A stretch of DNA of 48,622 nt from positions 1 through 48,622 of the forward strand of contig JAJPHM010000045.1 of the NCBI GenBank assembly GCA_021325295.1, written 5' to 3'. This DNA comes from Nitrososphaeraceae archaeon. Its GTDB lineage: Archaea; Thermoproteota; Nitrososphaeria; Nitrososphaerales; Nitrososphaeraceae. Below are positions 40,903-48,622 of this stretch, piece by piece. Position numbers and translations under genes: made by a program. The notes below the pieces were generated by a model. That model made no database searches. It was given only the letters and a program-made list of their open reading frames with translations, and was not told where the DNA came from. Every line of letters starts with the position of its first letter. The first letter of the stretch is position 1.

Positions 40903-41106
40903 TCAATCGGTCTTGATTAGCCTCACTACCGTCTTTTCCTTGCCATATCCTACTCTACAATAGTCATGCACGTGAGTAACATCTTCCATCTTCAAGCACC
41001 TATTGCAAACCCATGCTACATACTCTTGGCAGATAGTACAGACCGCCGTAGCTGTGAGATACGAACCGCATGCTCTACAGCTTTGTTTGCAACTATTGCT
41101 AACCAT
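40903..41106 (-). CDS. Cysteine-rich zinc protein
   Basis: Start at ATG 41106 (with AGGTGAAGG about 8 bases upstream) rather than GTG 41121. CKQSCRACGSYLTATAVCTI then CQEYVAWVCNRCLKMED and HVHDYC: Cys/His spacing suits two zinc sites, similar in style to B-box/ZZ fingers. A TATA box (TTTATAATATTTATAG) lies upstream. Related in style to the cut gene at 48432. Confidence 0.6.
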   Translation of the reverse strand: MVSNSCKQSCRACGSYLTATAVCTICQEYVAWVCNRCLKMEDVTHVHDYCRVGYGKEKTVVRLIKTD

Positions 41107-41391
41107 ACTTTCAACCTTCACCTATCGTGATTGTCTATAAATATTATAAAGTTGGTATGTAACATTTTCTACTAATTGGTCAGTATTATGCAATATTAGC
41201 CATAAGACGTATCATTGACTGTATGTGAAGTCCAATGGTGACCGGTGTATGAGGTCCTACTGGAAATGCTGTTTTCATTGGGAATTGATTGTCAGGTTCG
41301 GGATGAAAATAGTTAAAGCCGCCAAGATTTCTGTACATTTAAAACCTGCAAAGTGGTTTTTGTTGTTTCTGACTGCAATGAGTGATGTAAT

Positions 41392-42111
41392 TCAGGCAGC
41401 TTCAACGGTGTCGGATTCATCCTTTCCACTTTGCTGCTCGCCAGAGTCTTTCGTTACCATTACCAGTACCACTTGGGTAGAGATAATCGAGGAGTTTGAT
41501 GCAAGCATGTGGTTCCCATTTTGCAGGACTATTCTGGTGTAAAGCAGGCCGATGTCATGCACTCGTCCCTCTTCTCCAAAGATCTTTATCCTATCTCCAA
41601 TTTTAAACGGTCTTACAATTGCAAGGTAAATCCCTCCAATGGCATTTCCGATTATGTTAGATGCAGCAAATCCAATGACAAAGCCAGAAATAGTACTAAT
41701 AGATGCTGCAATAACCGGGTCTTGGCTGAGAAAAGCTATGATAAACGCAATCATGATTATAGCTCCTGCAATTCGAATCAGGCTTTTCATTGATTTTGCA
41801 GTCTGTTCAGAATGGCCTTGAGATAACCTGTATACAATGCCTGCAACTATCTCTATAGCAAAGTAACCCATTACTGCTATTTCGCCCACCTGCAAATACT
41901 TCAGGTATCCTTGTGGGAAGAATGGTTTTATCGTGTAGGTGGTTATAGCAAGAATGATTCCAAGTACAATTGCGATAACGATTATGTGCTTTAGAGCATC
42001 CTTTTTTGCGCGTGATGTACTTTCCCGACTATAGCTGTAATGCTGACCTCTTTTAGATTTATCATCGGAATCAGACTCCCAATGCTTTTTCATCTTTACA
42101 TTATAAGGCAT
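41392..42111 (-). CDS. mscS: MscS-family mechanosensitive channel
   Basis: Start at ATG 42109-42111 (MPYNVKMKKHWES), which has a TATA-like box 20-30 bases upstream. Hydrophobic segments: IIVIAIVLGIILAITTYTI, LQVGEIAVMGYFAIEIVAGI, and the pore-lining helix ISTISGFVIGFAASNIIGNA then IGGIYLAIVRPFKIGDRIKI. The beta domain EEGRVHDIGLLYTRIVLQNG NHMLASN is present. The large C-terminal cytoplasmic domain of E. coli MscS is missing and the tail is short and acidic, as in compact archaeal MscS proteins. Osmotic-release channel. Confidence 0.9.
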   Translation of the reverse strand: MPYNVKMKKHWESDSDDKSKRGQHYSYSRESTSRAKKDALKHIIVIAIVLGIILAITTYTIKPFFPQGYLKYLQVGEIAVMGYFAIEIVAGIVYRLSQGHSEQTAKSMKSLIRIAGAIIMIAFIIAFLSQDPVIAASISTISGFVIGFAASNIIGNAIGGIYLAIVRPFKIGDRIKIFGEEGRVHDIGLLYTRIVLQNGNHMLASNSSIISTQVVLVMVTKDSGEQQSGKDESDTVEAA

Positions 42112-42278
42112 CGAATTATAGATAAAGGTCAACTGCTACTGTCGCTTTCAATCATTTGTTCAAGTATTTTTTAACTATCCTATTGCCAAAGCATGGTGGT
42201 TTTGCAGCCGATGGCAGCGTAAAATAATAGAATGGGGCTGGCCTTCATAATGCCCGCTACGGCACTTTGAGAGCCAGA

Positions 42279-42842
42279 CTATGGTGGACCAGAAGTAACA
42301 GGCGGTGAAAGTAACGCTGACGCTGCGTTTGCTGTCGATTGAGCATCTCCAATTATAGAGTCAAGAACATTGTTGGCTGGTCCTGGAGGAATCTGGCTCT
42401 TCAATTGATTTGCAGTAGTGACTATCTGGTCAGATGTCGATACTACTTGTCTCAGCTGTGCTATGACTGAAGGGTCGGTTGTGCATGGGTCAGGTGGAAG
42501 CTGGCAATAGTTTGCTCCTACACCGTTTACAATAGCCTGAGCATCCAGCAGATGATTGCTCGCCGCTGTGAGGACGGCAACACAGCCTTGGCTTGCGGTG
42601 CTTGACAAGCACGGATCTGGTGGTTCTTGTTGGACAGCAAGCAGAATATTTTCAGAAGAGGACAGTTTTGCGTTTGCTATATTGAGCAGTATATATGGAG
42701 ACTTGAGGCCAGGAGGCAGTGGCTGTGGATTCAGTGCATATGCCGAATGGATCGCACCTTCTATTCCGCTGGCAGATATAGCGCCGATAGCCACTGCCAG
42801 CAAGACAGCTATTACGACTGGCATTCCTTTGCTGGCAATCAT
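42279..42842 (-). CDS. Exported Pro/Ser-rich protein
   Basis: True start is ATG 42840-42842 (MIASKGMPVVIAVLLAVAIG), a signal peptide. The open frame runs on upstream to 43265 only because it reads through a small IS605-like element. The mature part is helical with ALNPQPLPPGLKSPYILLNI and two EPPDPC/LPPDPC segments that could form disulfides. It ends in a Gly/Pro tail. Function unknown. The insertion has replaced its promoter region. Confidence 0.75.
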   Translation of the reverse strand: MIASKGMPVVIAVLLAVAIGAISASGIEGAIHSAYALNPQPLPPGLKSPYILLNIANAKLSSSENILLAVQQEPPDPCLSSTASQGCVAVLTAASNHLLDAQAIVNGVGANYCQLPPDPCTTDPSVIAQLRQVVSTSDQIVTTANQLKSQIPPGPANNVLDSIIGDAQSTANAASALLSPPVTSGPP

Positions 42843-42847
42843 ATTCT

Positions 42848-43176
42848 GACATCCTCTCAACCCTGAAGGGTTTGAGGTTCCTACCTGGTCACTTCGTTCC
42901 TGTCTACGATCACGGAGGTTCTGGGCTGTGTCAGTTGCAGCCCCTATGCAAGACAGTACGCCTTGCACTCGGTGGAGCTTCTTCTCACCTTTCTCGTTCG
43001 CTCTGTGGCTGTATAGGCTCACTGCATCACTCGGCTCTTGACGGCGCTGTCCCCACAGCATCCTCGATGTGTGGTTCACCATCGCAGCCCCGCTGGATGG
43101 ATACCACAAATGCACTGCAGAGTTATTTAAAGACGGTGATTCATCCCGCCGGTAAACCAGGCGGGCTTTCTCGCTG
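42848..43176 (-). mobile_element. Short non-autonomous IS605-like element (PATE-type)
   Basis: About 330 bases with IS605-type ends and no complete gene. On the minus strand the left end begins at AGCGAGAAAGCCC (just below 43177) with hairpin CCCGCC/GGCGGG (43145-43165) and the GGGATGAATCACC box shared with the TnpB element. The right end has the stem CCTCTCAACCC/GGGTTTGAGG (42853-42876) followed by ATGTCAG. The right-end stem differs from that of the tnpB element (14666-14685). The interior could encode a guide-RNA scaffold. It lies 6 bases from the start codon of the exported protein gene. Confidence 0.7.
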
Positions 43177-43980
43177 TAACTGTAATCGTAGCCTGAAATA
43201 ATGTAAATAAAATTTGTGGAATCAAATATTTTTTGGTAAGCAATTGGAAATGAGAGGAAATTCAAATTATTCTGACCACAAATACAAATATTTCGAGTTA
43301 TCGAAAGGGTTTAACGTTTATTCCCATTTAGAAATGATTGTATCTGGTTGCTACTGGTTTAAGAATACCTGTCTTTTCGAACATCCAGAAAAGGGAAGCC
43401 TAGATTCTCACTCTAGGCGATTGTTCGTTCAGTGTTATACGCCACTGAAGACAGAATTACTAGTCTTTACCGCGCCGCGGCAAAGTTGCTCTCAAATGGA
43501 GGACCCAACTCATTTCCCTCCATTTGATAAGGTTTAACACCAACAAAAGTTGGTAGAACCGGTTGTTTCATAATTCATGTGGTTTAGACTTCGAAATTTC
43601 TAGGTTCTACCAAAAATAATCAACTCAAAATGCTAGCATATTTGGACTTGGGGTTATCAAACCTGAAGCTATAATAAATCACTCTAAGTATCTTTATGAA
43701 TCGTGTTTTTCGAGCAGATCGGTAGTCTGGGCTCAAAGCTTCTTACTTATCTCGCTAATGGAATCAGATTTGTGTTTGCTGGCATTACTTTAGGATCTGC
43801 ATGGTTGACGCAAACATGCGCCCGTTCTCTTTACATCCCCTCCATGCAGGGGACTCGGCCTGAGAAATAACTTGTGCTTAGCCTGTAATGCAACTGCTCT
43901 CATGTTTCTATAGATTCACAGTCAAGCCGGGCACTATCAGATTTGTAGATTGATCGTGATCTGCTTCTTTTCTTGTCAGA
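43177..43980. other. Long gap with inverted repeats, no supported gene
   Basis: About 800 bases. Notable is TTGGTAGAACC (43550-43560) and its perfect inverse GGTTCTACCAA (43603-43613), with a nested hairpin CCAAC/GTTGG (43540-43553), and a CCCCT/AGGGG hairpin near 43840. The 107-residue frame at 43214-43537 shows no protein-like features. It could be a decayed mobile element or an ncRNA locus. Confidence 0.4.
43540..43613. repeat. Perfect 11-bp inverted repeat (GGTTCTACCAA)
   Basis: Arms 43550-43560 and 43603-43613 are exact inverse copies 42 bases apart, next to a smaller CCAAC-aaaa-GTTGG stem. Origin unknown; could be terminal repeats of a miniature element or the stem of a structured RNA. 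Confidence 0.5.
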
Positions 43981-44469
43981 CTATGCAAAGTTTGGTACCA
44001 CATGCACAACGCCGGTCATGAAAGGATGCGGCACACAATGGTATGCGTAATCGCCCTCAGCAGTGAATGTAAATGACCAAGATTTGCCAGGCATAATATA
44101 CCCGCCGCCATTTTGATCAGGATGTTGGAGTGAGTCAAAAGGACCGTTGATTTTATCGTTATAGCCATTGTCTGATGTAACGGTGTGAGCGACTTCGTCT
44201 TGGTTGGTCCAAATTACCTTATTAGTAGCACCGATAGCAGACCTTATCTCACTTGGGACAAAGTGCTCTGCATTATTTGGTGAGGAAGCACCGTGAATTA
44301 TCGTTACTTTTGTAACTCCAGGTGGATTAACAATGTCAGTAGGCAGGATAGGTTTTGCATTAGCTTGAGGAATATATAGAAACTGATAATACCCCAGGCT
44401 GATTGCTACGGCTACGATAAAAGTTATGATGCTTATGCCCGCAGCGTGGTTTGTGCCAAGCCTCTCCAC
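43981..44469 (-). CDS. Membrane-anchored cupredoxin (plastocyanin-like)
   Basis: A 162-residue blue-copper protein from GTG 44469. An N-terminal anchor (AGISIITFIVAVAISLGYYQ) is followed by the cupredoxin domain. Copper ligands: His in DEVAHTVTSD, then Cys-x4-His-x-x-Met in YHCVPHPFMTG. Ammonia-oxidising thaumarchaea carry many such proteins as extracytoplasmic electron carriers in place of cytochromes. A TATA box (CTTATAATC) lies upstream on the minus strand. Confidence 0.92.
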   Translation of the reverse strand: MERLGTNHAAGISIITFIVAVAISLGYYQFLYIPQANAKPILPTDIVNPPGVTKVTIIHGASSPNNAEHFVPSEIRSAIGATNKVIWTNQDEVAHTVTSDNGYNDKINGPFDSLQHPDQNGGGYIMPGKSWSFTFTAEGDYAYHCVPHPFMTGVVHVVPNFA

Positions 44470-44782
44470 GTGCCATATGTTGGCCGCGAAGATTATAAGT
44501 TGTCAGCATTCGTCTGCATTATTTTGCACTCTCTGGCGCTACTTTATTAGCAGCTGATCTGTGACAATATACCATGCGCTAGAACAGCATTTCTGTGCCA
44601 TAAATATTTCAAATTGCACAAGATTTATGCAGGTGCAGTTTCACAACTATACAAACCCCATCGCAACCAGTACAGGCGCAAGCGTCGCTGAATAGTTGTT
44701 AATCCTCAACAGAGCAGCAAAAGAAAATTTAGATAACCAGAAGCATTAATTATCTTGTGCTGATCATGTAGATTAACGATCA
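44470..44782. other. Intergenic gap of 313 bases
   Basis: Holds the promoters of the divergent cupredoxin and DedA genes. A 22-codon frame near 44628 is too short to support. Nothing else is seen. Confidence 0.4.
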
Positions 44783-45268
44783 TTGTTCAGCGCTCTGTAT
44801 AATTTGCTCAATAGCCCTTTTTTTGTTCAATACGGCCTAATTGGTCTTTTTTTAAACAGCATGCTATCTTCAATAATACCTATCCCAACAGAAGTTACAC
44901 TATCTGCATTATTGATAGCAGGGTTTGACAAGACAGTATTGTTAACAGTTCTTCTTACAAGCTCAATTGTCGGAGGCTTTGTATCATACTATCTTGGATA
45001 CACTGGAAATCGGCTTTTCAAAAGATTTTACAAATTGCCAAGAAAACAGCATGAGGAGAGATTGAATGTCATCATGGCAAGGTATGGCTGGATCATCATT
45101 TTCATCAGCCCCTGGATTCCCGTTTATAGTGATATAGTACCGATGATGTCAGGAATCAAAAAGTATGACCTTCGCAAATTTACTGTCGCTATGGTATCTG
45201 GGAGGATTGTGAAGGTAATTGCAGTCGTATATTTTCTGGCTTGGTTTCTGCCTTTGGTCTTCAGGTAA
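44783..45268 (+). CDS. DedA/VTT-family membrane protein
   Basis: A 161-residue membrane protein from TTG 44783. Segments FFVQYGLIGLFLNSMLSSII, IPTEVTLSALLIAGF, LLTVLLTSSIVGGFVSYYLG and ISPWIPVYSDIVPMMSGIKK match the SNARE-associated/VTT (DedA) family, with the conserved reentrant loop F/Y-x(n)-P-x-P-T-E and the R/P-rich second loop. DedA proteins are lipid scramblases or flippases; substrate not known here. Confidence 0.82.
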   Translation: MFSALYNLLNSPFFVQYGLIGLFLNSMLSSIIPIPTEVTLSALLIAGFDKTVLLTVLLTSSIVGGFVSYYLGYTGNRLFKRFYKLPRKQHEERLNVIMARYGWIIIFISPWIPVYSDIVPMMSGIKKYDLRKFTVAMVSGRIVKVIAVVYFLAWFLPLVFR

Positions 45269-45785
45269 GAAGGGGCGGGATTCATGCCAACTTCCGTAGT
45301 GTCCAAAACGTAAACCTTCTTCGTAAACTACTACCATGAGCCTTTTTAGCACCCACAACAAACGAGCAACCGTCATCAAGGACTCGGTCAGAAGGGGACG
45401 CCGTATGCCAATCTGGCTTGTTCATTGCGTCCTTATCCATCTATTTCCCCTTCTGCCATGTCCTTTCATCATCCACTAGTGATTAAACGGTGGATCTTCA
45501 ATAACTGCCATCATTCAGCACAGTAATTACCATATACCCGAAATGGCTCAGCGTTTCTTCTCCTTCGATGACAATGAGAGCAAAGTTCAGACAATAAAGC
45601 AACTTTGACGGCGGCAGGTTAACAATGTAATGTTGTGCAACTTCGTGATAGGCTCTGGTCTCGAAATGCCAAAAAGTGAATTCAATTTTTATTGCGATAT
45701 TGAAGCAGCTGTTTTAAACTGTTCAATAATATTACAGAGCTGAACCTAGGTCGATATATCATAGAAGTTAATAGCAGCCTAAACT
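45269..45785. other. Gap with one doubtful mini-ORF
   Basis: About 517 bases. A frame at 45336-45479 encodes 47 residues (RATVIKDSVRRGRRMPIWLV then a hydrophobic end) that faintly recalls ribosomal protein L39e. The remainder is A/T-rich and has no supported gene. Confidence 0.3.
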
Positions 45786-45938
45786 ATGAAGTTGGAACTA
45801 TTGACAGATACAAAACAGATTGACAAACTTGAGTTATACATCTGCCAAAGATGTGGGTCTGTATTTCTGTTCCTAGGTAACGTTGAAGACCATAAGAGAA
45901 TTTATACGTATTATGACTTTAAAATCAGGCCACTGTGA
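45786..45938 (+). CDS. C2H2-like zinc-finger mini-protein
   Basis: A 50-residue ORF, ATG 45786 to TGA 45938. LYICQRCGSVFLFLGNVEDH then KRIYTYYDF gives C-x-x-C...H, a single-finger layout. Typical of small archaeal zinc proteins. Confidence 0.5.
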   Translation: MKLELLTDTKQIDKLELYICQRCGSVFLFLGNVEDHKRIYTYYDFKIRPL

Positions 45939-46067
45939 ACCTTGAGCTAATTGGAAAATAGCTTTAGAAATTAGTTATTTCTTGGCACGATAAAGATTCT
46001 CTACAGGTACCATTGTTCCATTCCAAAGGTACACAAGTATTAAATCAAATTTTATTTGTTCAATCCT

Positions 46068-46304
46068 ATGCAAATAGATAGCATCGATAAATCCACTAGT
46101 CCCAAGAGAGCAGCCTATATTCTCAGGCGTCTAACTGAAAAGGGAGAGAATATGGAGGATATGATCCCTGATTTTAACGGCGATAAAGAATTGGTCAAGA
46201 TGTGGGTTCTTTTTTTGCATCATAATCATTTTATGAATCAACAAGGGGAACGCTGGCAGCTAACAGATAAGGGTAGATTCTGGCTTCAGAATCATGAGGC
46301 TTAA
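46068..46304 (+). CDS. Small winged-helix-like protein
   Basis: A 78-residue protein starting at ATG 46068 (the frame is open to TTG 46056), with a TATA-like TTTTATTTG about 20 bases upstream. It reads DSIDKSTSPKRAAYILRRLT, then a helix LVKMWVLFLHHNHFMNQQGE, and the wing-like RWQLTDKGRFWLQNHEA. The LTDKGRFWL ending is typical of archaeal wHTH regulators. Confidence 0.6.
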   Translation: MQIDSIDKSTSPKRAAYILRRLTEKGENMEDMIPDFNGDKELVKMWVLFLHHNHFMNQQGERWQLTDKGRFWLQNHEA

Positions 46305-46403
46305 CTTTGGAACCGAATCTCAATTATTTCATCAATGACTCAATTTATAGCTCAATAATAGACACCATACGCGGATCCATTAAATCTGCCAAGATGTTCG
46401 TTA

Positions 46404-46690
46404 TCATTCGCTAATCTTTGGACCTATTGCCCTTGCTGTAAATGAAATTGCAGAAGTAATAGCGCCCAAAGCAGCCCCATATACAAGATACGCAATAAAA
46501 CCAATCTCCATTATTAGTGGCATATCTTTGTAAATCAGAATCGCTACGATAATTGCAATGTATGTAGCCTGAAATAGCTCATCGTAAATTCCGAATATAG
46601 ATGGTGTTGCTCTTCCAGTAATTGTACTGCTCCATCTCCAACTGCCCCGTCTCTCGTTGCAAGCCTTTCCGCATGTAGTTAAATTAATTA
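46404..46690 (-). pseudogene. Membrane protein fragment lacking a start
   Basis: A minus-strand frame ends at TGA 46404-46406 and reads back as CGKACNERRGSWRWSSTITG, then RATPSIFGIYDELFQATYIA with two hydrophobic segments (IAIIVAILIYKDMPLIMEIG and FIAYLVYGAALGAITSAISF) and RAIGPKISE. It is protein-like, but I find no ATG/GTG/TTG in frame up to the neighbouring gene. It may be a decayed gene or use a rare start (ATT/ATA). Confidence 0.45.
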
Positions 46691-46745
46691 TAACAAGCTC
46701 CCAAAAAGGATAAATGTAGAGCTTATTACTTAAATTAGCACCTCC

Positions 46746-47498
46746 ATGTCATTACATCTCATTCTTCTCACAGATAGGCAAATCCGCGATGCCGCATACG
46801 GATTGTACAGCTATATCAAGGAATATCTTGGTAAAGGTCACTCGGTTCTATATGCTGCGGAGCGTAAATCTGCCAGACTAATCCTTCGCTTATCCAAAGA
46901 CTACGATCTCCGACGACACATCAAATCAGGTTCATTGAAGGTTATTGACAGAGACGCAATTTTTCCCAAAGGTAGGGCTCTAACATCCGATAAGTTACTC
47001 AAGGATTTGTTAGAGCCGGTAATTTCCAGCATACAGAAGGAGAAACAAAAACATGTAATTGCCGTTGGCTCTCATAGCCACCTGTTCAAGGATTTTAAGC
47101 AATTGATAAAGTACGAACGATCATTATCAAGGCTGTTGAAAAAGTGCAGGATGTTTGTCTGCTGTTATACTCAAAAACACCTGGCGGCTTTATCTACTCC
47201 TGTTCTCATAAACCTTGTTTCCTGCCATACTCACAGCCTGCACAAGGGATGTATTTTCCGTCCATGGCAAGAACAAGATATCATTAGGATAATTGGAAGC
47301 GGGATTGATGCAGCATTAGGAAGTGGAATGTCGAGGCTAATCTTGAAAACATTAAAAATGGTATACAAAATGGATACCCACGACATAATATCCGACCCGG
47401 AAAGATTTGAATCAATCTTGGGCAGGGTGCTCTGCAGGTGGAAGGACAAAGTAATGCAGAGCATCAGAGAAGCTATGATAAGTCAAATGCAGTATTAG
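46746..47498 (+). CDS. MEDS-domain protein
   Basis: A 250-residue protein of the MEDS (DcmR-like sensory) type, with the RecA-like start SLHLILLTDRQIRDAAYGLY then SYIKEYLGKGHSVLYAAERK and HVIAVGSHSHLFKDFKQLIK. A C-terminal extension (about 195-250, DPERFESILGRVLCRWKDKV) is a helical domain found behind MEDS domains in thaumarchaea. Proposed to sense small signals or interact with two-component-type partners; no direct evidence. Confidence 0.65.
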   Translation: MSLHLILLTDRQIRDAAYGLYSYIKEYLGKGHSVLYAAERKSARLILRLSKDYDLRRHIKSGSLKVIDRDAIFPKGRALTSDKLLKDLLEPVISSIQKEKQKHVIAVGSHSHLFKDFKQLIKYERSLSRLLKKCRMFVCCYTQKHLAALSTPVLINLVSCHTHSLHKGCIFRPWQEQDIIRIIGSGIDAALGSGMSRLILKTLKMVYKMDTHDIISDPERFESILGRVLCRWKDKVMQSIREAMISQMQY

Positions 47499-47596
47499 TT
47501 TTAGGGGAAATTCCTATAGTTTGACCTTCTAGAAGGCATTTCAACAATATTAAATATCACCTACAGATCAATCGCTTTTAAATAAACTGAAACTTC

Positions 47597-48199
47597 TTGT
47601 CAACTCGGAATCAAGTTATACAGTTTGTAAATTCCCTAAATGGGCCCAAGCACATTGTGTTATTCTGCGAGGAGCCAGAATATGCCGCTAAGATAGAGTA
47701 CATGTTTACTTATGATGGTTTGAAAAACGGGCAGAATTGCTGTTTTATTTCAAATCATCATAGAATGGATATTCCTTTCATGGAAGCAAATATGGCAGAT
47801 GCCGGCATAGATATTGCAAAATACAGAGCAGAAGGTCTCTTGCACTTTATGGTTCTGAACAGCCAGAAAGATAATCCGGATCACGGTATATCTGGTAGAT
47901 TACTGCGAAACTTGTCTCGAATTCCCAGATGGTCTAGAGTCGTGTATCTGGACAATGCATCTGAGATAATATCAGGTAACATAATATCACGGGAGAAGAT
48001 TGAGTTGCAAGCCGACCTAAAGCAGGCGGTTCATGAGTTAGGCGCATTGTGGATATGTCACTATGAGGTTCAAGACATTCACAGCATATTGGATACAAAG
48101 GGCATGGCAGAATTCCTGATGACACACGATGCTGCAATCTATCTTCCAAGAGGTTCAAGTGGCATAGCTATGACTCTGGCCGATGCCGAGACGGATTGA
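47597..48199 (+). CDS. MEDS-domain protein
   Basis: A 200-residue protein from TTG 47597 with the MEDS start GPKHIVLFCEEPEYAAKIEY, then MFTYDGLKNGQNCCFISNHH. Middle part includes GISGRLLRNLSRIPRWSRVV and LDNASEIISG. No HTH or C-terminal output domain. Together with the preceding gene it forms a sensory pair. A TATA-like TTTTAAATAAAC lies about 20 bases upstream. Confidence 0.8.
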   Translation: MSTRNQVIQFVNSLNGPKHIVLFCEEPEYAAKIEYMFTYDGLKNGQNCCFISNHHRMDIPFMEANMADAGIDIAKYRAEGLLHFMVLNSQKDNPDHGISGRLLRNLSRIPRWSRVVYLDNASEIISGNIISREKIELQADLKQAVHELGALWICHYEVQDIHSILDTKGMAEFLMTHDAAIYLPRGSSGIAMTLADAETD

Positions 48200-48431
48200 T
48201 CAGAAAGTATCTACAAATGAAAAATAATCAACTGCAACATGATTACTTGGTGTTATTTCCTTCAAATAACTTAAGTCCATTTTCCCAGACTTGCTGTCTG
48301 GCCTGCAACGCGAATTATTTTTATAACTTGACGAGAAGTTGCGTTCAAAGTCCATGCCATAGTCAGGAAATGCTAAATGACTTTTGCTGAGTTTGGCCCT
48401 TGGTCAGTTCATTCTATTGCTTTGATTTGTT

Positions 48432-48622
48432 TCAATTGCGACTCACATTACAAGCATTACAAACAATCTCTCTTCTGATAAGTCCCTTCCTCTGAAAGCA
48501 CCTGTTGCAAACTTGTCTACTGCACAAACCACACATAGCACTATGAGCGGTACATGCAAACGAATTGCATATTTCGCACTTTATGCTGTGATTTGAACAA
48601 AAGATAGCATTGCAAATATGAC
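48432..48622 (-). CDS. Cysteine-rich zinc protein, 5' part cut off
   Basis: The minus strand is open from the window edge to a TGA at 48432-48434. It encodes ICNAIFCSNHSIKCEICNSF, ACTAHSAMCGLCSRQVCNRC then FQRKGLIRREIVCNACNVS. At least six C-x-x-C-like pairs give several zinc sites. Related in style to 40903-41106. The start is outside the window. Confidence 0.6.
   Translation of the reverse strand, partial: HICNAIFCSNHSIKCEICNSFACTAHSAMCGLCSRQVCNRCFQRKGLIRREIVCNACNVSRN

Noticed and set aside
42843-43265. N-terminal 141-residue extension of the exported protein
   Set aside because: It reads through the IS605-like element and its hairpin ends; the signal peptide begins at the internal Met at 42842.
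43214-43537. 107-residue frame
   Set aside because: Composition is not protein-like, it overlaps A/T-rich non-coding sequence with inverted repeats, and no motif or start signal supports it.
48196-48390. 64-residue frame after the second MEDS gene
   Set aside because: Random composition, overlaps the MEDS stop, no promoter or motif.

Overview
The window looks like the chromosome of a group I.1b ammonia-oxidising thaumarchaeon (Nitrososphaera/Nitrosocosmicus-like). Pointers are a short CdvB/ESCRT-III protein, a membrane-anchored blue-copper protein, two MEDS-domain proteins, DUF5678 proteins, many PIN/VapC toxins, A/T-rich TATA boxes about 25 bases upstream of start codons (leaderless style), and frequent TTG/GTG starts. 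This assignment is inference; there is no rRNA or other phylogenetic marker here. I see no rRNA, tRNA or CRISPR array.

Layout. 1-6.7 kb: cell-surface glycan region with a sulfotransferase, an IS5-type transposase remnant, a 1005-aa methyltransferase/double glycosyltransferase and a divergent alpha/beta hydrolase that shares a short C-terminal repeat with the glycosyltransferase. 6.8-13.2 kb: DHH phosphoesterase, dTDP-rhamnose epimerase (rfbC), three PIN toxin-antitoxin modules, and two DUF5678/retropepsin cassettes that have each lost a different part of the protease. 13.4-14.7 kb: a TnpB (IS605-type) element. 14.7-22.3 kb: ordinary chromosomal genes (membrane proteins, phosphoglucose/phosphomannose isomerase, a secreted Ser/Thr-rich protein, a fourth vapBC paralogous to the third, SRPBCC protein, APS kinase, PQQ-type sugar dehydrogenase).

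22.4-34.8 kb: an integrated mobile element of about 12.4 kb. It carries a tyrosine recombinase, an SF2 helicase, a DPPY-motif methyltransferase-like protein, several ribbon-helix-helix and winged-helix regulators and about ten very small zinc-ribbon proteins. Sixteen of its genes form one tightly overlapping rightward operon (28167-34765) with strong Shine-Dalgarno sequences. Copies of a motif ATTTGCAAC(G) sit at both ends and are otherwise not seen in the window. Two non-coding blocks (22.4-22.65 and 25.8-26.05 kb) share TTTACCGT-like repeats and could be replication or transcription control regions. Palindromic CTTAG operators sit in front of two paralogous regulators and in front of the integrase operon, suggesting one regulatory circuit. 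This is the most novel system in the window.

35-48.6 kb: CdvB, an LhgO-like FAD oxidase, a second surface-sugar pair (FkbM methyltransferase and a TIM-barrel glycosidase-like protein), MscS channel, a secreted proline-rich protein whose 5' flank has been replaced by a short non-autonomous IS605-like element, a cupredoxin, a DedA-type membrane protein, several mini zinc-finger genes, and two MEDS-domain proteins. The cut gene at the right edge is a cysteine-rich zinc protein.
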